A DNA stretch of 12,686 nt from Roseburia sp. CAG:303. Lineage in GTDB: Bacteria > Bacillota > Clostridia > Lachnospirales > Lachnospiraceae. Numbering within the stretch: position 1 is the stretch's first letter; each line of letters opens with the position of its first letter. The notes beneath the pieces are model-generated. The model did not search any database. It was not told where the DNA came from and saw nothing but the letters and a program-made list of their open reading frames with translations. Positions 6,385 to 12,686 of this stretch are shown here, in pieces. Both the position numbers and the translations under genes were made by a program. The stretch lies in NCBI GenBank assembly GCA_000437755.1, contig FR900088.1, positions 1-12,686 on the forward strand, read 5' to 3'.

Positions 6385-7848
6385 ATGGAAAAGAAACAAG
6401 TTTCAGACATGGAACGAAATAATAAGATAGCTATGTTATGCCATATAACAGAAGCGGTGTTGTACATAGGTACATTTCTTGGGGAACTGGCAGCAGGAAA
6501 CAGAGATTTACTGTATGTGTTAATTGTAGCAGTGCTTGCAGGAGGACCTGTGGCGGCGGAACTGTTTTTCTGGACGAAGAACAGGGAGACACAGGCAATT
6601 AAGCATCTTGTGGCAGTCGGGTATGCCGTGTTATATTCGTTTGTAATATTTACAACAACAAATGCCGTGTTATATGTGTATGTTATTCCGATCGTGTTTG
6701 TCGTATGTGTTTATAATGATATTGCTTATATTATTAAGATATGTACGGGAATCATTATTGAAAATCTTATTGTCGCCATCGCAGGAATGATGAATGGCTC
6801 TTTTGGATTTGTGAATTCCGGTTCCAGCCTTTCACAGATAACAGTTATTATTCTGGTTGCAATTTATTCTATCATGACAGTAAAGACATTGCAGAATAAT
6901 AATGACCAGAAGTTGGGAATTGTAGAAGAGGCAAATAAGAAAACAGAAGAACTGCTTTCTAATATGGAACATGTTGCAAATGCCATGAAAACAGGTATTG
7001 ATGATATTTACGAAAAGATTGATAAATTAAGTGAAGCTTCAAAAAGGACAAAGGGTGCAATGAGTGAGGTAAGTTCTGGTATTATGGAAACTGCGGAAAC
7101 GGTTCAGAAACAGTTAGAGCAGACGGAAGAGATTCAGAAGAAAGTAGATCATGTAAGTAATGCTTCAGATGCAATCCATCAGAGCATGGATGAAACCATG
7201 CGGATACTCCAGAGTGGGGAAAATGATATCCGGATTCTGGTTGAAGAGGTTGAAGTATCGGTGCAGAAAGGTGATAATGTCACAAAACAGCTGCAGGAAC
7301 TGGATGAATACATGGATAAGATGAATTCGATCGTGGAACTGATTCAGGGAATTACTTCCCAGACAAGCCTGCTTGCCTTAAATGCAAGCATTGAAGCTGC
7401 CAGGGCCGGAGAAGCCGGAAGAGGATTTTCGGTTGTTGCAACTGAGATATCAGGAATGGCGGTTCAGACAAAAGAAGCAACCGTACAGATAACAGAACTG
7501 ATACAAAATGTAACCGGTGCAATTAACAGTGTAGTAGAAGTGGTTCGTGATATGATAGAAGGTATTAATCATGAGAAAAAGTCAACACAGAATACAGCGG
7601 ACAGTTTCTGGTATATTAGGAAGAATACGGATGCAATTCGTGATAATATAAAACAGCTGGCGAAAGATGTGGAAGAATTAAATCGTGCCAATACGGAGAT
7701 TGCATCTTCTGTACAGACAATATCTCAGGTGTCAGAAGAAGTGGCAGCACATGCAGCACAGACATTATCTGCGGAAGAACAGAATATGCAGCATTTAAAT
7801 GGTATTAATGACAGTATGCAGAAACTGCAGGAAATAAGCAGATTATAA
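6385..7848 (+). CDS. Methyl-accepting chemotaxis protein with multi-pass membrane sensor, no HAMP
   Basis: 487 aa. The N-terminal half has about six membrane helices (residues about 16-37, 43-63, 73-92, 95-114, 117-135, 150-167) with only short loops, so the signal is probably sensed in or near the membrane and not by a periplasmic-type domain. No HAMP motif is evident between the last helix and the signalling region. Residues about 180-487 form the long antiparallel helical MCP domain; the conserved hairpin tip is ITSQTSLLALNASIEAARAG (323-342), continuing EAGRGFSVVATEI, the surface that binds CheA and CheW. Start: AGGAGGA (6368-6374) is 10 bases before the ATG at 6385; the in-frame GTG at 6376 is too close to it. 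It has its own promoter, ends in a strong terminator and is alone in its unit. No che genes are in the window; soluble Che partners are presumably encoded elsewhere. Ligand unknown. Confidence 0.93.
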   Translation: MEKKQVSDMERNNKIAMLCHITEAVLYIGTFLGELAAGNRDLLYVLIVAVLAGGPVAAELFFWTKNRETQAIKHLVAVGYAVLYSFVIFTTTNAVLYVYVIPIVFVVCVYNDIAYIIKICTGIIIENLIVAIAGMMNGSFGFVNSGSSLSQITVIILVAIYSIMTVKTLQNNNDQKLGIVEEANKKTEELLSNMEHVANAMKTGIDDIYEKIDKLSEASKRTKGAMSEVSSGIMETAETVQKQLEQTEEIQKKVDHVSNASDAIHQSMDETMRILQSGENDIRILVEEVEVSVQKGDNVTKQLQELDEYMDKMNSIVELIQGITSQTSLLALNASIEAARAGEAGRGFSVVATEISGMAVQTKEATVQITELIQNVTGAINSVVEVVRDMIEGINHEKKSTQNTADSFWYIRKNTDAIRDNIKQLAKDVEELNRANTEIASSVQTISQVSEEVAAHAAQTLSAEEQNMQHLNGINDSMQKLQEISRL

Positions 7849-7866
7849 TTATAGAAGAAAACACAG

Positions 7867-7908
7867 AAACTGCTGGCGGGAAAAGAAAAGCCCTGCCAGC
7901 AGTTTTTT
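7867..7908 (+). terminator. Strong Rho-independent terminator after the chemoreceptor gene
   Basis: A 14-bp stem (7867-7880 with 7892-7905, one G-T pair; core ACTGCTGGC against GCCAGCAGT) with an 11-nt A-rich loop, ending in six T (7903-7908). It begins 18 bases after the receptor stop codon and isolates the FHA-ABC operon from upstream transcription. Confidence 0.93.
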
Positions 7909-7931
7909 CTGATATTCTATGTAAGTTTTCC

Positions 7932-7960
7932 TTGACGGCATAATTAAATTGAGGTATCCT
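7932..7960 (+). promoter_or_regulatory. Candidate promoter for the FHA-ABC transporter/kinase operon
   Basis: TTGACG (7932-7937), a 17-bp spacer and TATCCT (7955-7960). The -10 is a 4/6 match, so this may be a weak or activated promoter. The predicted start near 7967 coincides with the first base of the inverted repeat at 7968-8002 and gives a leader of about 87 nt before the GTG at 8054. Confidence 0.5.
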
Positions 7961-7967
7961 GTTTTTG

Positions 7968-8002
7968 ATATTGTCATAAATACTTTGCATTTATGACAAT
8001 AT
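7968..8002. repeat. 14-bp perfect inverted repeat; copy 1 of a 25-nt hairpin repeat
   Basis: ATATTGTCATAAAT (7968-7981) and ATTTATGACAATAT (7989-8002) are perfect inverted copies around ACTTTGC. The inner 25 nt (7973-7997) recur with 23/25 identity at 12508-12532, beyond the last gene of the operon. At this copy the hairpin would form the extreme 5' end of the transporter transcript. No T tract follows, so it is not a simple terminator. It may be an operator, a 5' stabilising hairpin, or a dispersed palindromic repeat. Confidence 0.8.
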
Positions 8003-8053
8003 ACACTAACAAATTATAGCGGGAGATTTTGGGGAAAATGGAAGGAGAAAAAA

Positions 8054-10345
8054 GTGGAAAAACAGGAGATTTTTATCACTATTTTTGACGGAAGCGGAAC
8101 TCCGAAGGAAATAGACTTGAATAGATTTTCAAAAAATGTAATTACATTTGGACGAAATACAGAGAATGATATTATTCTTGAATCGCCGATTGTGTCCAAA
8201 AAGCATGGGTATTTTCTGTTAGAAAACGGCATATGCAGTATCTTTGATCTGGACAGTACCAATGGAATCTACATAGAGAATGTGAGAGTGCAGAAGGCAA
8301 TACTCCAGACGGGAAATGTTATTAAAATCAGGGATTTTGTAAACGATGACCATAATACGGTTACCATTGTTTTTGGAAAAGAAGGAAACAGTTCCAAATG
8401 GAAAGGAATTGATATCAGCAGAAGAGATAAGATTACGGTAGGACGGGATAAAAACTGTGATATTGTATTAAACAATACAAGTATATCCAAAATCCATGCA
8501 CAGATACAAAGAGAAGGAAACCAGTGGGTGATGTATAATCATGGCGGTCAGAATTCGATTATTGCAGATGGCGTTATTGTAAATAAGAAACAGGTGCTGA
8601 AGGATAAAGATGTTATTATTATTGCCAATGCCAAGCTGTTATTTTCTTCAAACGGAATAAACTATACGATATATGATGAAGGAATTAATCTGGAAGTAAA
8701 GGACATTACCAAAACGGTATCTTCCTCCAAGGGAAAAATTAATATCGTAAATCACATCGGACTGAGTATTGGATCCGGTGAATTTGTTGCGATTATCGGA
8801 GGCTCCGGTGCGGGAAAATCTTCGTTTTTAAATTGCATCAGTGGTTACAGCAGACCGACAACCGGTCATGTGGAGTTAAACGGAGATGACTTATATGAAA
8901 ATTATGAAGTTTTGAAAAAAGTAATCGGATATGTGCCGCAGTCAGACATTGTTTATGATAATCTGACGGTAAAGCAGATGCTTCATTATGCGGCAAAATT
9001 AAGAATGCCGGATGATACTTCAAAACAGGAGAGAATCAGCAAAATTCAGGAAGTTATCGAAACAGTGGAATTAAAGGGGCATGAAAGCAAACTGATAAAG
9101 AAACTCAGCGGCGGACAGAAAAAGAGAGTCAGTATTGCCATTGAATTATTGTCCAGTCCCAAGCTGTTTTTCCTGGATGAACCATCTTCCGGTCTGGATC
9201 CCGGAACAGAAGAAAAGCTGATGGAAACCCTGAGAAAAATGTCCCGTATGGGAACTACGATTATTCTGATTACACACAATACAATGAATATTCATCTGTG
9301 TGATAAGATTATTTTCCTCGGAAGGGGTGGCAATCTGTGTTATTATGGAGAACCGCAGAAGGCAGCAGAGTTCTTCGGGGTGGATAATCTGGTAAAAGTC
9401 TATAATATGACATTTGAGCAGCCAGAACTGTGGAAAATGCATTATCTGGATGTTTGCGGACAAAGAAGAGAAGACACTGTTGAGAAAAGCATGAAAAACA
9501 TGAATATTTCAGCAAAAGTAAAAACAGAAGGTTCTCCGGTGCGGCAGATGGGACAGCTTATTTCAAGGAATCTGAGGCTTATTCTGAATGACAAAAAGCG
9601 GCTTCTTATGCTGCTTCTGCAGGCTCCATTGCTGGCATACCTGGTATATCTGGTGTCAAACGAAGAGGTCTTTAAACAATATGAAATTACCAAAGGTATT
9701 ATGTTTGCACTTGCCTGTTGTGCGTTCTGGGTGGGTATTCTCAATTCCATCCAGGAAATCTGCAAAGAGCGGACCATATTAAAGCGGGAATATCTATCCG
9801 GTCTGAGTCTTGGCAGTTACATCGGAAGCAAGCTGGTAGTCATGGGAATTATCTGTGCGGTGGAGTCATTGCTTTTATCCCAGACATTTTTGTATTTGGT
9901 AGAAGCACCGGATGACGGAGTATTTCTGACGTTCCGTGTGGAAATATTTCTGACGACGTATCTGACGGCAATGGCGGCGACAGCAACGGGACTGTTTATA
10001 TCTGCATTGGTAAAGAATCCGGATCGGGCAATGACGATCGCACCGATTATTCTGATGCCGCAGATCTTGTTTTCAGGACTGGCATTTTCGTTGCAGGGAA
10101 CAATTGAAAAAATCTCAAATCTTGTCGTATGCCGCTGGTCAATGGAAGGATTTGGAACAACGGCTGACTTAAACGACCTGTCATTGAAGATACAGAGTAC
10201 CATACCGCAGGTGGCACATGAGAGTGAAAAATACTATGAATATACAGCATTACACCTTGTTTTTTCATGGGAAATTTTAATCTGCTTTATCATTGTATTT
10301 AGCGTGGCAAGTTATCTGGCAATCAGAAAAATGAAGAAAATATAG
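8054..10345 (+). CDS. FHA-FHA-ABCG-type half transporter (Rv1747-like)
   Basis: 763 aa. Two N-terminal forkhead-associated domains come first: FHA1 (about 22-97; G33-R34, S48-x-x-H51, T69-N70-G71) and FHA2 (about 120-197; G130-R131, S145-x-x-H148, N167), both keeping residues that bind phosphothreonine; FHA2 has NS where NG is usual. Next is an ABC ATPase (about 212-440): Walker A GGSGAGKS (249-256), Q296, signature LSGGQ (351-355), Walker B LFFLDE (371-376), switch H408. An ABC2-type membrane domain with about six helices (residues about 515-757) follows, with the ATPase before the membrane part as in ABCG/White exporters, so it should work as a dimer. Domain order equals that of mycobacterial Rv1747, an exporter controlled by phosphothreonine. 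Substrate unknown. GTG start with AAGGAG (8043-8048) 5 bases upstream. The adjacent Ser/Thr kinase, 14 nt downstream, is the likely source of the phosphothreonine. Confidence 0.93.
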   Translation: MEKQEIFITIFDGSGTPKEIDLNRFSKNVITFGRNTENDIILESPIVSKKHGYFLLENGICSIFDLDSTNGIYIENVRVQKAILQTGNVIKIRDFVNDDHNTVTIVFGKEGNSSKWKGIDISRRDKITVGRDKNCDIVLNNTSISKIHAQIQREGNQWVMYNHGGQNSIIADGVIVNKKQVLKDKDVIIIANAKLLFSSNGINYTIYDEGINLEVKDITKTVSSSKGKINIVNHIGLSIGSGEFVAIIGGSGAGKSSFLNCISGYSRPTTGHVELNGDDLYENYEVLKKVIGYVPQSDIVYDNLTVKQMLHYAAKLRMPDDTSKQERISKIQEVIETVELKGHESKLIKKLSGGQKKRVSIAIELLSSPKLFFLDEPSSGLDPGTEEKLMETLRKMSRMGTTIILITHNTMNIHLCDKIIFLGRGGNLCYYGEPQKAAEFFGVDNLVKVYNMTFEQPELWKMHYLDVCGQRREDTVEKSMKNMNISAKVKTEGSPVRQMGQLISRNLRLILNDKKRLLMLLLQAPLLAYLVYLVSNEEVFKQYEITKGIMFALACCAFWVGILNSIQEICKERTILKREYLSGLSLGSYIGSKLVVMGIICAVESLLLSQTFLYLVEAPDDGVFLTFRVEIFLTTYLTAMAATATGLFISALVKNPDRAMTIAPIILMPQILFSGLAFSLQGTIEKISNLVVCRWSMEGFGTTADLNDLSLKIQSTIPQVAHESEKYYEYTALHLVFSWEILICFIIVFSVASYLAIRKMKKI

Positions 10346-10359
10346 AAGGAGCAATAGAA

Positions 10360-12471
10360 ATGGAAATCGTAAATCACTATGTTTTGGAACGGGTAATCGG
10401 AGAAGGCGGTTTCGGCAGGGTATATCAGGCAGTCGACAGTCGGCTGAACTGTAAAGTGGCGTTAAAGCAGTATAATAATCCTGACATTCTGGAAAAAGAA
10501 GTATCATTTTATAATGAGCTGGCAGGAATCGCGGGAATCTTGTCAGTGAGAGACCGGTTCATGGAAAATGGACAGGCATTTCTTGCCATGGATTTTGTGG
10601 ATGGAATGACGCTGGAACAGTTTATCAGTCAGAAAAACGGAAGGCTTTCCGGGCAGGAGGCAGCAGAAATCATAAGACAGGTGCTTATTGTGCTGAATCA
10701 GATACATAGCAGGGGTTATATCCACTGCGACCTTGGAACGGATAATATTCTGCTGGACAGACAGGGAAATGTAAAAATCATTGATTTTACTTCCATGAAA
10801 AGTGATATGCAGAAAAATAATCCGGAAGAAGTGCAATTAAAAAACGGATTTTCCGCATATGAGCAGTATATAACAGATGGCACAATGGGAATGTATACGG
10901 ATATCTATGCAGTGGGAGCAGTATTATACCGGATGCTGACCGGAGCCATGCCGCCGTCTGCAATGCAGATGGCACAGAATCCGGATCTTATAAGGCAGAG
11001 TAATCTCGGACCGGTAATGTCCGAGAGAATAGAATTTATCGTAAAAATGTGTCTTGAAACAGAACCGCAGAAGCGTTTCCAGACGGTTGCAGCATTATAC
11101 AATGCATTATTTAATGAAAACATCAATGAAGCATTATACGAGCCGGCAAGGATATGGATGCAGCCGCAGACACAGAATCCACAGGTGCAGAATCCACAGT
11201 CACCGTCCGGACAGGCATTGCAGCAACCGGAAAACAGAAAGGATATCAAAACATTTACTTCCGCACCGGTTCAGCCGCAGAGAAATGATATGGTCACGGT
11301 TAACCCGGGTTCCAGTATGAATGTGGAAGGAAACACAAAAAAGAAAAAGAGCAAAAAGAAAGCAGTTGTATTAAGTATCTGTGCCATTTTTCTGGTGGTG
11401 GCGGTCATTGTTACCGGCCTTATTGTTTCCAATATCCGGAAAGAAAATGAGAGTGATGACACATCACAGGAAGCTATGGATAAAAAACAGGACGATTATG
11501 AGCAGGCAATGCAGTTATGTAACCAGTCCAATTATGATGATGCGGTAAAGATTTTTGAAGAACTCGGCGATTATTCAGACAGCCTTTCCAATCTGAACAA
11601 GATTGCGGACAAGTACATGGAACATTCTATGACGGACAAGGCAAGAGATATTTATGAATATCTGAGCGATTATGATTCACAGGATGTAGAAGATGATTTG
11701 AAAGAATGTGATTTTGTGGATGCATATGATAAGTATAATGATGGAGAATATGCGGATGCAAAGAAAGAATTTGATAAGCTGAAAGACTATACAGGGCAGA
11801 AACAGAAAAAATCCGCAAAGGAAATGGCAGAAGAATGCGTTTATCAAATGGCATGTGAGGACTTAAATAATAACGAATACAGTAATTTTGAAGAGGACAA
11901 AAAAATCTTTGAGAATAATAAAGATGATGCATCCATAGCAAGAATGGCGGATAAATATAAAGATGGCGGATACTATCAGGAAGCCATGGATATCTATCTG
12001 GAACTTCAGAAAAAGAACGGAACAGACTATGGTTCAAGAATCAGGGAATGCCAGACACTGTTGCTGGAGCAGCAGAAATATGAATCTTATGACAGTAATG
12101 CATCAAAAGTATATGACAGTTCCCTGGGAACGTATCTGAATCATATGTCCGCACAGGATGCCGAATCAGAGTTATCCAGAATGTATGGAACTTACTATAA
12201 AGAAGACGGAACAGAATTAACTATTGCAAAAGCAACGATTAATAATAAAAATTACGGAATAGAAAATATGACTGTCGGAAGCAGCAATGGATACGGAATC
12301 ACAGGAACAATGTATTATCAGGGGGAAGAAAGCAACATGTTTGTATTTGAATACACACCTGATTATAAATATTCCTACACGGAAAATGAAAATGCCTTTG
12401 AAAGAACCGTAAATAAGGTAAATCTCAACGGAGAAAATTATTATTCCTGGGTGCCGAAAAAAAAGAGTTAA
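10360..12471 (+). CDS. Transmembrane Ser/Thr protein kinase with TPR-like extracytoplasmic domain
   Basis: 703 aa. Kinase domain residues about 7-255: glycine loop GEGGFG (14-19), K36 in VALK, E47 in helix C, catalytic D124 and N129, metal-binding D142, then GFSAYEQY and DIYAVGAVLYRMLTG. The catalytic loop is unusual: HCDLGTDN (122-129) replaces HRDLKPEN, losing the HRD arginine and the following lysine, and DFG is DFT (142-144). Core residues survive, so activity is likely but regulation may not need activation-loop phosphorylation. A Gln/Pro-rich linker (about 265-320) with several Thr leads to a lysine-rich stretch and one membrane helix (about 335-357). The exterior has TPR-like helical repeats (about 375-565; FEELGDYSDS, YEYLSDYDS, FDKLKDY) and a Tyr-rich, probably beta C-terminal part (about 605-698) that I do not recognise. 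GAAGGAG (10346-10352) precedes the ATG. Cotranscribed with the FHA transporter, its probable substrate or partner, as PknF is with Rv1747. Confidence 0.92.
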   Translation: MEIVNHYVLERVIGEGGFGRVYQAVDSRLNCKVALKQYNNPDILEKEVSFYNELAGIAGILSVRDRFMENGQAFLAMDFVDGMTLEQFISQKNGRLSGQEAAEIIRQVLIVLNQIHSRGYIHCDLGTDNILLDRQGNVKIIDFTSMKSDMQKNNPEEVQLKNGFSAYEQYITDGTMGMYTDIYAVGAVLYRMLTGAMPPSAMQMAQNPDLIRQSNLGPVMSERIEFIVKMCLETEPQKRFQTVAALYNALFNENINEALYEPARIWMQPQTQNPQVQNPQSPSGQALQQPENRKDIKTFTSAPVQPQRNDMVTVNPGSSMNVEGNTKKKKSKKKAVVLSICAIFLVVAVIVTGLIVSNIRKENESDDTSQEAMDKKQDDYEQAMQLCNQSNYDDAVKIFEELGDYSDSLSNLNKIADKYMEHSMTDKARDIYEYLSDYDSQDVEDDLKECDFVDAYDKYNDGEYADAKKEFDKLKDYTGQKQKKSAKEMAEECVYQMACEDLNNNEYSNFEEDKKIFENNKDDASIARMADKYKDGGYYQEAMDIYLELQKKNGTDYGSRIRECQTLLLEQQKYESYDSNASKVYDSSLGTYLNHMSAQDAESELSRMYGTYYKEDGTELTIAKATINNKNYGIENMTVGSSNGYGITGTMYYQGEESNMFVFEYTPDYKYSYTENENAFERTVNKVNLNGENYYSWVPKKKS

Positions 12472-12477
12472 GACAGG

Positions 12478-12574
12478 GCATCGCATACTGGCTGGAATTC
12501 AGTTTTGGTCGTAAATGCTTTGCATTTATGACCCACGCACCATCAGGTGCTTCCTTTGGTATGCGATGCTTTTT
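12478..12574 (+). terminator. Branched terminator-like structure after the transporter/kinase operon
   Basis: An 11-bp perfect outer stem (GCATCGCATAC 12478-12488 with GTATGCGATGC 12559-12569) is followed by TTTTT (12570-12574). Its 70-nt interior holds two further hairpins: a 12-bp one (12507-12518 with 12522-12533, one G-T pair, loop TTT) and a 5-bp one (GCACC 12537-12541 with GGTGC 12546-12550, loop ATCA). It starts 6 bases after the kinase stop codon, so termination is the simplest role. A 70-nt branched loop is unusual for an intrinsic terminator and may mean insertion of a repeat element into a simpler hairpin. Confidence 0.7.
12507..12533. repeat. Copy 2 of the 25-nt hairpin repeat
   Basis: Positions 12508-12532 match 7973-7997 at 23 of 25 bases (both differences A to G in the left arm, one restoring a G-C pair and one giving a G-T pair). 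Flanking bases are unrelated between copies, so the repeat unit is essentially the hairpin itself. This copy sits inside the terminator-like structure downstream of the Ser/Thr kinase gene. Confidence 0.8.
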
Positions 12575-12620
12575 GTTGTCCGTTTTTCACGTCATCAGGT
12601 GCATTTCTCAGGTGGTTTCG

Positions 12621-12640
12621 AAAGTGAACAAAAAAGTGAA
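12621..12640 (+). repeat. Direct repeat AAAGTGAA upstream of the right-edge promoter
   Basis: AAAGTGAA occurs at 12621-12628 and 12633-12640, 12 bp apart, with A-rich runs between and after, ending just before the -35 at 12650. Candidate activator site or A-tract UP element for the next gene; short and low-complexity, so chance is possible. Confidence 0.3.
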
Positions 12641-12649
12641 AAAAAGTTG

Positions 12650-12678
12650 TTGACAAAAGTAAAATTATGTATTATTAT
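12650..12678 (+). promoter_or_regulatory. Strong sigma-A-type promoter for an off-window gene
   Basis: Consensus TTGACA (12650-12655), a 17-bp spacer and TATTAT (12673-12678). The start would be near 12685, at the window edge, so the gene it drives is not visible. Confidence 0.7.
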
Positions 12679-12686
12679 ATACAAGC

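Noticed and set aside
11161..11210. Tandem repeat CAGAATCCACAG in the Ser/Thr kinase gene
   Set aside because: It encodes the Gln/Asn/Pro-rich linker and is a two-copy low-complexity coding repeat, not a CRISPR or mobile feature.

Overview
The window reads as accessory/signalling chromosome from an anaerobic Firmicute, most likely a Lachnospiraceae-type clostridium. This is inferred from AT-rich DNA with strong AGGAGG-type ribosome binding sites, sigma-A-like promoters, AgrC-type (GHKL) kinases with a LytTR regulator, and extracytoplasmic repeats carrying 'LGDYSDS'-like motifs. No rRNA, tRNA, CRISPR, integrase or transposase is visible. Eight genes are supported, and every one of them is a signalling or signal-controlled protein.

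Left part (1-4873). After a terminator belonging to an off-window gene, an EAL-type cyclic-di-GMP phosphodiesterase fused to a C-terminal LamG/concanavalin-like domain runs leftward (196-1596). It is divergent from a three-gene operon: a short GHKL membrane protein (1857-2777), a LytTR response regulator (2796-3530) and a longer GHKL membrane kinase (3532-4848), closed by a hairpin terminator. The two kinases look complementary. The first keeps the phospho-acceptor histidine (RHDF) but has lost the ATP-binding N and G boxes. The second keeps both ATP boxes but has no histidine where the H box should be. I infer a two-subunit split histidine kinase feeding the LytTR regulator encoded between them; this is the most novel item in the window. 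The divergent intergenic region carries two opposed promoters and a perfect 18-bp palindrome.

Middle part (4874-7908). There is a monocistronic helix-turn-helix protein with a large unrecognised C-terminal region (4946-6316), then a membrane methyl-accepting chemotaxis protein with a multi-pass sensor and no HAMP (6385-7848) that ends in a strong terminator. The receptor suggests a motile host.

Right part (7909-12686). A two-gene operon encodes an FHA-FHA-ABCG-type half transporter (8054-10345) and a transmembrane Ser/Thr protein kinase with an atypical catalytic loop and a TPR-like extracytoplasmic domain (10360-12471). The architecture matches mycobacterial Rv1747/PknF, in which kinase-dependent phosphothreonine-FHA contacts control an exporter; here the likely logic is surface sensing by the kinase controlling export. 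The operon is bracketed by two near-identical 25-nt hairpin repeats (23/25). One lies at the predicted transcription start and the other is nested in a branched terminator-like structure. A strong promoter at the right edge drives a gene outside the window.
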